Of a DNA stretch of 64,000 nt, positions 15,744 to 24,112 are shown one piece after another. Both the position numbers and the translations under genes were made by a program. Under the pieces are notes generated by a model, which searched no databases, had not been told where the DNA came from, and worked only from the letters and a program-made list of their open reading frames with translations. Positions within the stretch are counted from its first letter, which is position 1, and every line of letters starts with the position of its first letter. The stretch comes from Clostridium_AT radicumherbarum (GTDB taxonomy: Bacteria > Bacillota > Clostridia > Clostridiales > Clostridiaceae). The stretch lies in contig NZ_JBJHZY010000001.1 of assembly GCF_045310525.1 (NCBI RefSeq), positions 682,001-746,000 on the forward strand, given 5' to 3'.

Positions 15744-16457
15744 TTAGGAATTTATTAAAAATGAATAATTATTTTCAATATAGGTTAGTATTTTGTCCGC
15801 TATGATTTTATGGCCCCTTTCATTTGGATGAATGCCATCCTTACATAAATAGACTGTGTAATTATCTGTATTTAAAAAGCTGCTGCGCACGTCAATAAGA
15901 TTTGTCTTTGTTTCCTTTGCCAACTTTATTATTGCAGTGTTGTAGCTTTCATGCCAAGAATATATTTTATTTACGCAGCCAAGCCAGGTAAGTATATTTT
16001 TAGCATAGGTATCGCTATTCTTGCTAATCCATTTATAATATTTTTCAGGATCTAAGGGCGGCAGGGTCATTAACACAGGAACTATTTTTTTTGTATTTAG
16101 ATTTTCTATGATATTCTTTAAGGTGCTTTCAAAAACAGCTAAATTTGTATTTGGCTCATGGGAAGTATAAGGACTATTAGCTACTTCTTCCCAGTTAAAA
16201 TCGCAGTCATTTCCGCCAAATTCTATAATTACAATATCGGGAGTGGTTTTAGTTAGATCCTCGTATAGTCTTTTGGAACCTTTAATTATAGTGCTACCAA
16301 ATTTCCCTGCATTATATACTACTCCCTTTAATTTTTCTCCTACTATATTGCAAAAGCTATTTTTAATAATTACATATCTGTCCTTATCTTCGTCATAAAT
16401 AACACCTTTAGAAATGGAATCTCCTAATAAGGTAATATTATATTTTTCTTTAACCAT
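15744..16457 (-). CDS. SGNH/GDSL-type hydrolase
   Basis: About 237 residues. Block I is ITLLGDSISKGV with the catalytic Ser near residue 12, block III is IEFGGNDCDF (GxND), and block V is CKDGIHPNERGH with the catalytic Asp and His. All four SGNH positions are present, so an active esterase or deacylase of lipids or acylated carbohydrates is likely. No signal peptide, so cytoplasmic. The start at 16457 (MVKEKYN) has AAGGATGGTG upstream at proper spacing; an ATG at 16469 lies inside that site. It converges on the LysE gene. Confidence 0.82.
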   Translation of the reverse strand: MVKEKYNITLLGDSISKGVIYDEDKDRYVIIKNSFCNIVGEKLKGVVYNAGKFGSTIIKGSKRLYEDLTKTTPDIVIIEFGGNDCDFNWEEVANSPYTSHEPNTNLAVFESTLKNIIENLNTKKIVPVLMTLPPLDPEKYYKWISKNSDTYAKNILTWLGCVNKIYSWHESYNTAIIKLAKETKTNLIDVRSSFLNTDNYTVYLCKDGIHPNERGHKIIADKILTYIENNYSFLINS

Positions 16458-16620
16458 TTTATTCACCATCCTTGCTTATAAAAAATATATAGACAATTAT
16501 TTTAGCAATATTTATCATGATAGTTATATAACGATATGTAGTTTTGAAAACTATATTACGTTATATTATTATTTTAGTATATATAGTTTAATATATCAAG
16601 AGCATATTAAAAAAAATTTT

Positions 16621-16659
16621 ATAAAAAAGAGGCTATCAAATTTATATAATTTGATAGCC
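16621..16659 (-). terminator. Terminator of the queT-queF operon
   Basis: GGCTATCAAATT (16631-16642) and AATTTGATAGCC (16648-16659) form a perfect 12-bp stem; on the minus strand it is followed by TCTTTTTTAT. Confidence 0.88.
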
Positions 16660-16666
16660 AGCATAA

Positions 16667-17164
16667 TTATCTATTATCGATTTTTTCAGGGTACATATCA
16701 TGGTAGAAAAGTCTTTTTTCTGCAAGCTGAGTCCATTTTGTATTTTCTTTCCCATAATTGCAATATGGATCTATTGAAATTCCACCTCTTGGCGTAAATT
16801 TACCCCAAACTTCAATATATCTTGGGTCAAGAAGTTTTATTAAATCTTTCATTATAATATTAATGCAATCCTCATGAAAGTCGCCATGATTCCTAAAACT
16901 TAATAGGTAGAGTTTTAATGATTTGCTCTCAACCATAAACTTATCGGGAATATAGGATATATATATTGTTGCAAAATCTGGTTGTCCTGTTTTAGGACAT
17001 AGACTTGTAAATTCAGGGCAATTAAATTTAACGAAGTAATCATTATCTTGATGCTTATTTATGAAAGTTTCCAATACTGATGGATTATAATCATAATTAT
17101 ACTTTGTACCTTGGTTTCCTAACAGAGTTACTCCTTCTAATTCAATTTCGTTTCTACCAGACAT
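16667..17164 (-). CDS. queF: NADPH-dependent 7-cyano-7-deazaguanine (preQ0) reductase
   Basis: 165 residues, the short unimodular QueF type. FNCPEFTSLCPKTGQPDFATI near residue 47 holds the catalytic Cys that forms the thioimide with preQ0 and a conserved Asp. SLKLYLLSFRNHGDFHED carries the substrate-binding Glu/His region characteristic of the tunnelling fold. WGKFTPRGGISIDPYCNYG closes the domain. It reduces preQ0 to preQ1 for queuosine modification of tRNA. GGAGG precedes the ATG. It is second in an operon behind queT and downstream of a preQ1 riboswitch, fitting end-product control. Confidence 0.93.
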   Translation of the reverse strand: MSGRNEIELEGVTLLGNQGTKYNYDYNPSVLETFINKHQDNDYFVKFNCPEFTSLCPKTGQPDFATIYISYIPDKFMVESKSLKLYLLSFRNHGDFHEDCINIIMKDLIKLLDPRYIEVWGKFTPRGGISIDPYCNYGKENTKWTQLAEKRLFYHDMYPEKIDNR

Positions 17165-17186
17165 AATTTTACCTCCATGAATGAAT

Positions 17187-17681
17187 TTATCTAAATACCT
17201 TTTTGAATCTTTTAATTAATAATATACCAATTATAGATGGAATAATTTGACCAATTGTTATACTAACTGCAAGCACACTATAAGGAAGCTTTAGAAAGAA
17301 TGAAAGCCAAATTGGTACTACTAATCCTGGAAAAATAATTATTGGAATTGCTATTAGCCATTCATTTAAATTAAATTTTTTAATTAAATAAATACTTGTA
17401 CTCGTAATTATACCTACTGCTAAACCTCCAAGCATGTCAGGAATACCAAACCCACCCATCAGAATATTGCTAAGCATATTACTTAAGCCTAATGGTAAAA
17501 TGAGAAAAGGGAAGATATAGCTTAAGGAATATAAAGATGTTGCTAATCTTATTTGGTATTGGCCGAAGGAAAAACTTTGTGTGTAATACATTATAATAAT
17601 GTATAAAGCCATTACAAGACCAGATAGAGTAAGTTTACGAGTTAGAGTATAATTGCTAGCTAAGTTTTGTTTATTAATCAT
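17187..17681 (-). CDS. queT: QueT family transporter (queuosine precursor uptake)
   Basis: 164 residues with five or six hydrophobic segments. YTQSFSFGQYQIRLATSLYSLSYIFPFLILPLGLSNMLSNIL and GGFGIPDMLGGLAVGI are typical of the QueT family, membrane S-components probably used by ECF-type transporters to import queuosine precursors. It follows a preQ1-I riboswitch and precedes queF by 22 nt. AGGAGGT lies 5 nt before the ATG. Substrate is inferred from family and regulation. Confidence 0.88.
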   Translation of the reverse strand: MINKQNLASNYTLTRKLTLSGLVMALYIIIMYYTQSFSFGQYQIRLATSLYSLSYIFPFLILPLGLSNMLSNILMGGFGIPDMLGGLAVGIITSTSIYLIKKFNLNEWLIAIPIIIFPGLVVPIWLSFFLKLPYSVLAVSITIGQIIPSIIGILLIKRFKKVFR

Positions 17682-17701
17682 TAGTTACCTCCTATTTTTA
17701 G

Positions 17702-17727
17702 AAAATAAAAAAGGGCATAACCAGCCC
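17702..17727 (-). terminator. Possible second terminator in the queT leader
   Basis: On the minus strand GGGC-TGGTTAT-GCCC is followed by TTTTTTATTTT, just upstream of the queT ribosome-binding site. The stem is only 4 bp, so activity is uncertain. Confidence 0.4.
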
Positions 17728-17754
17728 AATAAACAAATAAGCATATTTTTTTAC

Positions 17755-17780
17755 AAAATAAAAAAGGCCTTCTAGACCTT
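17755..17780 (-). terminator. Expression-platform terminator of the preQ1 riboswitch
   Basis: On the minus strand AAGGTC-TAGAA-GGCCTT followed by TTTTTATTTTG, about 30 nt beyond the aptamer. Confidence 0.65.
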
Positions 17781-17810
17781 ATATTTTCTAAATTAAATAC
17801 TTAGAATACA

Positions 17811-17850
17811 ATCCTAGTTTTGTTTATAGACAGGATGGTTACGAACTGTC
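17811..17850 (-). ncRNA. preQ1-I riboswitch
   Basis: The minus strand reads GACAG-TTCGTAACCATC-CTGTC then TATAAACAAAACTAGGAT. The short stem, the C-rich loop and the A-rich tail that re-pairs with the loop match the preQ1-I pseudoknot, the smallest riboswitch class. It precedes queT-queF, the expected partners. Confidence 0.9.
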
Positions 17851-17869
17851 TTTATTTATTTTTCGATTT

Positions 17870-17898
17870 ATTATAGCATCTCAAATATGAAAGTGCAA
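17870..17898 (-). promoter_or_regulatory. SigA promoter of the queT-queF operon
   Basis: On the minus strand TTGCAC (17898-17893), 17 nt, TATAAT (17875-17870), about 20 bp upstream of the riboswitch. Confidence 0.8.
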
Positions 17899-18037
17899 GT
17901 AATAATAAAATGGCTGTGGTTTACTACAGGTGTTATATTTGATAAAATTAAAAATGAATATATGAAAATTTAAATTGAAGATAAATTACTAATTTAATGT
18001 AACAGTAGAAATAATAAGAAAGAAATAGGTGAAACAA

Positions 18038-19243
18038 ATGAAAATTCTTTATTATGATTGCTTTTCCGGAATAAGTGGAGATATGAATTTAGGGGCATTA
18101 ATAGATTTAGGAGTAAATAAGGATTATATTATAAATGAACTTTCTAAACTAAATATATCTGGATATAAAATTGAAGTTTCTATAGATAATAGGAGGGGTA
18201 TCACAGGAACAAGGGTAGATGTGATACTTGATATTGAAGAAGAACATCATCATCATGAACATAGAAATTTAAAGGATGTAGAGACTATTATTGATAAAAG
18301 TTTTTTAAGTGATGATGTTAAAAGCTTAAGTAAAAAAATATTTTTAAAAGTAGCTGCAGCAGAAGCTAAGATTCATGGGAAACCTATAAATGAAGTTCAT
18401 TTTCATGAAGTAGGTGCCCTTGATTCAATTGTAGATATTGTAGGAGCAGCTATTTGCTTGGATTATTTAAAGATAGATAAGATTCTATCCTCCCCTGTTG
18501 AGCTTGGAGGAGGTTTTGTAAAATGCGCTCATGGTATTTTTCCTGTGCCTGCACCTGCCACTACAGAAATATTAAAAAACGTTCCTGTAAAAATGGGAGC
18601 TGTAAATTTTGAAACAACAACCCCAACAGGAGCAGCAATTTTAGCAGCTGCCGTCACCGAATTTAATGATAAAAAGGAATTTAAAATTATTAAAATAGCC
18701 TATGGTATAGGGCATAGAGATACAGAAATCCCCAATGTTTTAAGAGTATATCTTGGTGAAGTTGTAGCTGAAGATATTCTTAAAAAAGAAGAAAATACTT
18801 CAAGAGGAAAAGAAATAGAAGATGCAGTTATGATTGAATGTAACATAGATGATATGAATCCGGAACTTTATGATTTTACAATGGAAAGATTATTCAAAGC
18901 TGGAGCTATGGATGTATTTTTAACTCCAATCATAATGAAAAAGGGAAGGCCTGGGATAAAATTAACGGTGCTTTCAAGTGAAGATTTAGAAGCTGAGCTC
19001 ACTAGTATTATACTGAGAGAAACAACTACACTTGGAGTTAGAAAATATTTAGTTAAGAAAACAATGCTTAAAAGAGAGGGCTCAATTATTAATACTAGAT
19101 TTGGAGAAATTAGAATAAAAACTTCCTTTTTAAATGGGGAAATCATTAAAGTAAAGCCAGAATATGAGGACTGCAAAAGAATAGCTTATGAGAATAATAT
19201 ACCAATAAGAGTAGTATATGAAGAAGTAAACAACAATTTATAA
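18038..19243 (+). CDS. larC: Nickel-pincer cofactor biosynthesis protein LarC
   Basis: About 401 residues in one uninterrupted frame. The N-terminal MKILYYDCFSGISGDMNLGALIDLG is the LarC signature. A His-rich stretch EEEHHHHEH near residue 70 is a likely nickel-binding loop. NEVHFHEVGALDSIVDIVGA and TTTPTGAAILAAAV mark the core, and VMIECNIDDMNPELYDFTMERLF begins the C-terminal domain. LarC inserts Ni into the pyridinium bis-thiocarboxylate cofactor of lactate racemase-like enzymes. In Lactobacillus plantarum LarC needs a ribosomal frameshift; here it does not. The ATG at 18038 has AGGTG 6 nt upstream, preferred over GTG 18029. A weak TTGATA/TATGAA promoter may lie at 17939-17966. Confidence 0.9.
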   Translation: MKILYYDCFSGISGDMNLGALIDLGVNKDYIINELSKLNISGYKIEVSIDNRRGITGTRVDVILDIEEEHHHHEHRNLKDVETIIDKSFLSDDVKSLSKKIFLKVAAAEAKIHGKPINEVHFHEVGALDSIVDIVGAAICLDYLKIDKILSSPVELGGGFVKCAHGIFPVPAPATTEILKNVPVKMGAVNFETTTPTGAAILAAAVTEFNDKKEFKIIKIAYGIGHRDTEIPNVLRVYLGEVVAEDILKKEENTSRGKEIEDAVMIECNIDDMNPELYDFTMERLFKAGAMDVFLTPIIMKKGRPGIKLTVLSSEDLEAELTSIILRETTTLGVRKYLVKKTMLKREGSIINTRFGEIRIKTSFLNGEIIKVKPEYEDCKRIAYENNIPIRVVYEEVNNNL

Positions 19244-19252
19244 TTTAATTAA

Positions 19253-19320
19253 GAATGATGAATGATGAATGATAAATGATAATGATGAATGAAAATTATA
19301 GTAGTTCATCATTTATCATT
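19253..19320. repeat. ATGATGA microsatellite with fold-back arms between larC and larB
   Basis: Near-tandem copies of AATGATG(A) from 19253 to 19291 are followed by a complementary segment. AATGATAAATGAT (19268-19280) is the perfect inverse of ATCATTTATCATT (19308-19320). Similar simple palindromes are scattered in clostridial spacers; here it sits inside an operon. Confidence 0.55.
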
Positions 19321-19336
19321 AAAAGGAGGTTAAGTC

Positions 19337-20083
19337 ATGAATACTGAAGAATTAAAGAAGTTACTTGAAAATATAAAAAGTGGTAACGTATCAGTTGAGG
19401 AAGGTACAGCAAAGCTTAGTGATTTACCTTATAAGGATCTTGGTTTTGCGAAAATAGACAATCATAGAGAATTAAGGGTTGGATATCCTGAAGTAATTTA
19501 TTGTGAAGGAAAGACTGTAGAGCAGGTTAAGAGTATAGTTGAATTTATGCTTACAAAAAATAATAATATTTTAGGGACAAGAGCAAATGAGGAGATGTAT
19601 GAGGCAGTTTTAGAAATATGCCCTGAGGCCGAATATAACAAGCTTGGAAGAACAATAACTGTTAAGAAAAAAGATGTGCCACTACCTGATTCATATATAG
19701 CAATAGTAACTGCTGGTACTTCAGATATTCCTGTGGCTGAAGAGGCTGCAGTCACTGCAGAAGTTTTAGGTAATAAAGTTCTAAGAGTTTTTGATGTTGG
19801 AGTTGCAGGTATTCATAGATTATTTAATAGACTTGACATAATTCAAGGTGCAAAAGTAGTTATTGTTATAGCTGGCATGGAGGGTGCCCTTGCAAGTGTA
19901 GTTGGAGGACTTATTGATAAACCTGTAATTGCTGTTCCTACCAGTGTTGGCTATGGAGCTAATTTTGGAGGATTAGCTGCTCTTTTAACAATGTTAAATA
20001 GCTGCGCCAGTGGTATAAGTGTTGTTAATATTGATAATGGATTTGGAGCAGGTTACTTGGCCAGTATGATAAATAAGCTTTAG
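19337..20083 (+). CDS. larB: Nickel-pincer cofactor biosynthesis protein LarB
   Basis: 248 residues. The N-terminal half (DLGFAKIDNHRELRVGYPEVIYCEGKT) and the PurE-like C-terminal half (IAIVTAGTSDIPVAEEAAVTAEVLG, VVIVIAGMEGALASVVGGLIDKPVIAVPTSVGYGANFGG) are the LarB architecture. The enzyme carboxylates and hydrolyses nicotinic acid adenine dinucleotide to the pyridinium-3,5-biscarboxylate mononucleotide, the first step of the nickel-pincer pathway. AAAGGAGG precedes the ATG. It lies 93 bp after larC. The sulfur-transfer enzyme LarE and a LarA racemase are not in this window. Confidence 0.92.
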   Translation: MNTEELKKLLENIKSGNVSVEEGTAKLSDLPYKDLGFAKIDNHRELRVGYPEVIYCEGKTVEQVKSIVEFMLTKNNNILGTRANEEMYEAVLEICPEAEYNKLGRTITVKKKDVPLPDSYIAIVTAGTSDIPVAEEAAVTAEVLGNKVLRVFDVGVAGIHRLFNRLDIIQGAKVVIVIAGMEGALASVVGGLIDKPVIAVPTSVGYGANFGGLAALLTMLNSCASGISVVNIDNGFGAGYLASMINKL

Positions 20084-20175
20084 ATACATTAAGTACATAA
20101 AGTGGTAAATTTTTTAAAATATGTTATACTAATATAGATAAGTAATAAATGTTTTCCTGAAATGAGGAGATATGG

Positions 20176-21441
20176 ATGAATTTTAGAAAACTTACAGCCC
20201 TTGTTTTAAGTTTTTCTATGGTCGTTATAAGTGGATGTACGAATTTGAAAAATGAAGATAAAAAGCCTGTTGATAATATACAAGGGAAGATTACGGTTTG
20301 GACAGATAAGCAAAATATAAACGAAATAAATCTTTCTATTGGTGGTTTTAAAAAATTGCACGATAAGGCAGTTATTCAAATAGTGGAAGTTAGTGACTCA
20401 GATTTAAACAAGAAGCTATCTGATTCAATAAATTTACATTCCGGGATGCCTGATATAATTGTTGTGAAGGATGAAAATGTACAGTTATTTCTAAAGAACT
20501 TTTCTGCTGCTTTAGAAGATACTAGTGATGATATTAAAAAGGATAATTATTTGAAATATAAAATTGACAACTTAACGAGAGATAGTAAACTACTGGGTAT
20601 TCCACTAGATTCTAAACCTGGAGTGCTCATATATAGGAAGGATTTGTTTCTATCTGCAGGGATTAACTCTGAATATATTAAGACATGGCAGGACTTTATT
20701 ACAGCTGGAAAAAATATTATTAGTAAGGAAAAGGTTCCTATATTGCTACTACCACTAGAGGATGAAGAAACTTATAGGGTTTACTTGAATCAGCTTGGAG
20801 GTTCTTATTTTAACAAAACCGGAAAAGCTGTAGTGAATTCAGATACAGCTATAAGAACCTTTAATATATTAAAAAATTTATATGCAGATGGGGGCATTGG
20901 AAATACTGAAAGCTTTGCAACTGCATTAGAATTATTTTCTAAGGGTAAGGCAGCTAGTGCAGTAGTGAGCATAGAAGATATAAATAAACTTACTAGTAAT
21001 CCAGAACTTAAAAATAAATTAGGTATTATGAATTTACCTGCTTTTGAAGAGGGAGGAAACGTGGCTGTCACTACGGGTGGTACTAATTTATGTATTTTAA
21101 ACTCCAGTTCAAATAAAAGTTTAGCGTTAGAGTTTTCAAAATATGAGGCTGAAAACAGAGATAATATAAAGTCCCTTCTAGAAAAAGGAATGATGTTCCC
21201 AGCTTATAATAATTTTTATACTGAAAATTGGTTTTTAAAGACGGATGCTGCTCTAGGCAATATTAAGTTATGGAAGTTATTATCTGATGAAGCAGATGAT
21301 ATTTATACCATAAATTACACTGATAAGTTTAATTCCGTAAGTTCGGCTATTATCCCCGCCCAGCAGTCAATCATATTAAAAGGTGCGGATAGTAAAAGTA
21401 CGTTGGATGATTTACAAAAAAGACTTGAAATTTTAAAATAA
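20176..21441 (+). CDS. Extracellular solute-binding lipoprotein (family 1, sugar-type)
   Basis: 421 residues. The signal peptide ends with VVISGC near residue 21, a lipobox. The mature part begins KITVWTDKQNINEINLSIGGFKK, followed by LHSGMPDIIVV and LGIPLDSKPGVLIYRKDLFLSAGI, the regular landmarks of MalE-like binding proteins, then the C-terminal FSKGKAASAVVSIEDI. Normally such a protein serves a sugar ABC transporter, yet no permease or ATPase gene is adjacent, so it is an orphan. GAGGAGAT precedes the ATG, and a TATACT-containing -10 region lies about 40 bp upstream. Ligand unknown. Confidence 0.82.
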   Translation: MNFRKLTALVLSFSMVVISGCTNLKNEDKKPVDNIQGKITVWTDKQNINEINLSIGGFKKLHDKAVIQIVEVSDSDLNKKLSDSINLHSGMPDIIVVKDENVQLFLKNFSAALEDTSDDIKKDNYLKYKIDNLTRDSKLLGIPLDSKPGVLIYRKDLFLSAGINSEYIKTWQDFITAGKNIISKEKVPILLLPLEDEETYRVYLNQLGGSYFNKTGKAVVNSDTAIRTFNILKNLYADGGIGNTESFATALELFSKGKAASAVVSIEDINKLTSNPELKNKLGIMNLPAFEEGGNVAVTTGGTNLCILNSSSNKSLALEFSKYEAENRDNIKSLLEKGMMFPAYNNFYTENWFLKTDAALGNIKLWKLLSDEADDIYTINYTDKFNSVSSAIIPAQQSIILKGADSKSTLDDLQKRLEILK

Positions 21442-21453
21442 AAAAATCAATGG

Positions 21454-21516
21454 AAAAGTGAAGTTCACCTACAATGGTTAGTTAAAAAACTAAAATCAGA
21501 GGTGAACTTCACTTTT
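21454..21516. terminator. Long bidirectional terminator
   Basis: AAAAGTGAAGTTCACCT (21454-21470) is a perfect 17-bp inverse of AGGTGAACTTCACTTTT (21500-21516). The loop holds a smaller TTAGTT/AACTAA hairpin. It lies between convergent genes. Confidence 0.88.
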
Positions 21517-21530
21517 ATTACAGTCCATTT

Positions 21531-22649
21531 TTAATTTTCATAAACTGCTTTATAGGCTTCCAAGGTTTTTTCAGCCGTTTTTAACCAGGAAAAATCTTTA
21601 GCTCTAATTAAGGCCTTTTCACTATATTCTTTTTTTAATTCATCATTATTAACAAGCTTTATAATAGCTTCACTTAGCTCACCTTCAACATAAGGGTTTA
21701 TCAGTATTCCTGCATCCTTTATCACTTCAGGAATTGAGGTTAAATTAGAAGTAATGACAGGGGCACCGCAGCTCATTGCTTCTAAAGGCGGAAGACCAAA
21801 ACCTTCATACAAAGATGGATAAACAAATACTTCACAGGCACTGTATAATATAGGAAGATGAGCTTCTGGAACAAAACCTGTAAAAATAATTTTAGAGGCA
21901 GCATGAAGGTTACAAGAAAACTCATTTAACAATTGACCTTCATCTCGTTTCTCGCCTACAATTACTAAGTTTATATCACTATTAAATTCTTCATATATTT
22001 TAGAAAAAGATGTAATTAAGGCCTTTACATTTTTCCTGGCACTAAAGCCTCCTATATACAGTATAAAGGGCTTTGTAATATTATAAACTGATGATAAAAG
22101 TTTTTTGCAGTAATCTTTATTTAAGGGCACATATTTACTGTCAGCAGCTAGTGGAGTGACAAAAACCTTTTTCTCATCAATAGGGAAAAATCTCAATATA
22201 TCTCTTTTAGACCATTCTGAAACTGTTAAAATCCCATCACTCATATCCAAAACCTTTGGAACTTCCTTTAGGAATTTAAGCAGATAGCCTTTTCCTACAG
22301 TCTCAGGCATTATATAGGGAATTAAATCATGAATAGTGACTATCCTTTTACAGCTAATATTTTCACTTAAACCTATACCGTTTTGAGGGACATGAAAAAT
22401 GTCCATTTGCTCATCCTTAAGATTATGAGGAAAGTAATTTTGCTCAAAGAATCTATGATGTTTTTTTGACGCCATTATAACCTTTGTATTATTATTTTGA
22501 AATTCAGTATAATTTTCTCCAGACCAATATATATGATAGTAGTTTTCTTTATCTTGTTTTAGCAAATATCTTAATAATTTATCTGTATAAGTACCAATTC
22601 CAGTTCCGTTATACCAATTGATACCTCGAGCATCAATTGCAATCCTCAT
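21531..22649 (-). CDS. Family 4 glycosyltransferase, CotSA-like
   Basis: About 372 residues with the GT-B/GT4 fold. MRIAIDARGINWYNGTGIGTYTDKLL starts the acceptor domain. IVTIHDLIPYIMPETVG and LTVSEWSKRDILRFF follow, and the donor domain contains PFILYIGGFSARKNVKAL and YEGFGLPPLEAMSCGAPVI, whose EX7E motif binds the nucleotide sugar. The start at 22649 has GGGAGAGGG upstream; the frame extends further but without a ribosome-binding site. It is divergent from a cotS-family gene. In B. subtilis the GT4 protein CotSA is made with CotS and both enter the inner spore coat, so a coat-glycan role is inferred. Confidence 0.83.
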   Translation of the reverse strand: MRIAIDARGINWYNGTGIGTYTDKLLRYLLKQDKENYYHIYWSGENYTEFQNNNTKVIMASKKHHRFFEQNYFPHNLKDEQMDIFHVPQNGIGLSENISCKRIVTIHDLIPYIMPETVGKGYLLKFLKEVPKVLDMSDGILTVSEWSKRDILRFFPIDEKKVFVTPLAADSKYVPLNKDYCKKLLSSVYNITKPFILYIGGFSARKNVKALITSFSKIYEEFNSDINLVIVGEKRDEGQLLNEFSCNLHAASKIIFTGFVPEAHLPILYSACEVFVYPSLYEGFGLPPLEAMSCGAPVITSNLTSIPEVIKDAGILINPYVEGELSEAIIKLVNNDELKKEYSEKALIRAKDFSWLKTAEKTLEAYKAVYEN

Positions 22650-22781
22650 CAAACCCTCTCCCATAAATTGTTTAGTATCTAGATAAAAAAGTATATATAT
22701 TATAAATATTAATCTCCTATAAAAAGAGTTCCATGTGAAAAAGCTTAATTTTCCTAGAATAAATGAATTAAAAGTAGGTAT

Positions 22782-22810
22782 CACACACTTAAATATAAGC
22801 TCATATAATA
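22782..22810 (+). promoter_or_regulatory. SigK-type promoter of the cotS cluster
   Basis: CACA (22782-22785), 16 nt, CATATAATA (22802-22810). This fits the mother-cell SigK consensus mACm-16-CATAnnnTA and lies 30 bp before the first cotS start. Confidence 0.65.
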
Positions 22811-22840
22811 AAATTAGAATACTATTTTGGAGGAACTTTT

Positions 22841-23851
22841 TTGGATATAGAAGGACTCAGACGGACTATAGAAACAAGCTATGGGATGAGTATTTATTAC
22901 ATTGAAAAAGTAAAAAATGTTTATAGAATTAGGACAGATGACACTGATTATTGTCTTAAAATGATTAAATACAGCTTTCCTCATTTTTGGTTTATTTTAA
23001 ATGCCATTAAACATCTGCAAAAGAATGGGTTTGAAAAAGTTCCAGATATTATTTGTAAGTTAGACGGTACTGATTTTATTAGCCTTGATAACTATAATGC
23101 CTACTTAACAAAATGGATTAGTGCTAGAGAATGTAATTATGATAATCCCCTTGATGTAGCAAAAGCTTCAATAAAATTAGCAGAGCTTCATGATAAAAGC
23201 CAGGGGTTTTGTGTAACTGAAAAGATGCAGCCTAGAGTGTATTGGTATAAATGGGTAGATAATTTTAAAACTAGGAAAGATGAAATATTAGATTTTAAAA
23301 AAAGAATTGAAGTTAAAGAAAAGAAAAGTGAGTTTGATTATCTATATTTATCAAAAATGGAAGATGAATTAATAAAAGCAGATAGTTCCATAGAAAATTT
23401 ACTAAAAAGCTCCTACTTTGAAAAAGTAAAGGAAGATGAGGCTAAAAATGGATTTTGTCATCATGATTACGCCCACCATAATTTACTTATTGAGGATTCA
23501 GGAGCTATGAGTATTATTGATTTTGATTACTGCATATTGGACATTAATCTTCATGACTTATCAAGTCTTCTTTTAAGAAAGATGAAAAACGGAAAGTGGG
23601 ATGTAGGTGAAGCACTTTTTATTCTAGATAACTATAGTAAAGTTAAAGAAATAAATAATAAGGACATTCCCATAATGAGCGCCTTTATGGAATTTCCGCA
23701 GGATTATTGGCAGACAGGAATACAATATTATTGGGAAGAACAACCTTGGGGGGAGGACTTTTTTATTAAGAAATTAAAGAAAATCTATGAAGACGAAGAA
23801 GAAAAGCAGGATTTTCTAGATGAGTTTTGTGATTTAAGATATAATGCATAA
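22841..23851 (+). CDS. CotS family spore coat protein (kinase-fold), copy 1
   Basis: 336 residues, begun at TTG with TTGGAGG upstream. The N-lobe (IYYIEKVKNVYRIRTDDTDYCLKMIKY) has the Lys of kinase-like folds. The hinge YLTKWISARECNYDNPLDVA and GFCHHDYAHHNLLIEDSGAMSIIDFDYC contain the HxDxxxxN and DxD catalytic/metal motifs of the choline-kinase-like CotS/YutH group. Residues WQTGIQYYWEEQPWGEDFF near the C-terminus are typical of CotS. Such proteins are inner spore-coat components; a catalytic activity is not established for the family. It opens a four-gene cluster whose neighbours overlap or lie within 25 bp. Confidence 0.85.
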   Translation: MDIEGLRRTIETSYGMSIYYIEKVKNVYRIRTDDTDYCLKMIKYSFPHFWFILNAIKHLQKNGFEKVPDIICKLDGTDFISLDNYNAYLTKWISARECNYDNPLDVAKASIKLAELHDKSQGFCVTEKMQPRVYWYKWVDNFKTRKDEILDFKKRIEVKEKKSEFDYLYLSKMEDELIKADSSIENLLKSSYFEKVKEDEAKNGFCHHDYAHHNLLIEDSGAMSIIDFDYCILDINLHDLSSLLLRKMKNGKWDVGEALFILDNYSKVKEINNKDIPIMSAFMEFPQDYWQTGIQYYWEEQPWGEDFFIKKLKKIYEDEEEKQDFLDEFCDLRYNA

Positions 23852-23873
23852 ACACTTAAAATTGGAGGATTTT

Positions 23874-24101
23874 ATGGAAAATGAGATTAGGGAAGAAAAA
23901 AATAAAGTAGATAACCTTATAGATAGAGATATTGATTTAGATGAATATGACTTAAGGTTAGATGAGCTGAAGAATTCAATTAAGAAGCTTAAGAAACTAA
24001 AGAAGAAACATGAAAAATATATTAAGCTCGAAGAAGAAAAGGAAAGTATACTGAGAAAACTTGAAAAAGAAAGTAAAAGTAATAAGCATAGACATAAGTA
24101 G
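23874..24101 (+). CDS. Small charged coiled-coil protein in the cotS cluster
   Basis: 75 residues, start ATG 23874 with GGAGG 8 nt upstream (a longer frame from 23844 overlaps cotS and lacks a site). Nearly every residue after position 10 is charged or helix-forming: DLRLDELKNSIKKLKKLKKK, then KLEEEKESILRKLEKES, with leucines at heptad spacing, ending KSNKHRHK. I do not recognise a family. Its place between two coat genes and the clean ribosome-binding site make it real; a structural or scaffold role in the coat is conjecture. Confidence 0.6.
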   Translation: MENEIREEKNKVDNLIDRDIDLDEYDLRLDELKNSIKKLKKLKKKHEKYIKLEEEKESILRKLEKESKSNKHRHK

Positions 24102-24112
24102 AGGTGTTTATA

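Noticed and set aside
16414..16797. 127-codon plus-strand frame overlapping the SGNH hydrolase and queF ends
   Set aside because: Antisense to two confident genes and crosses the queF terminator.
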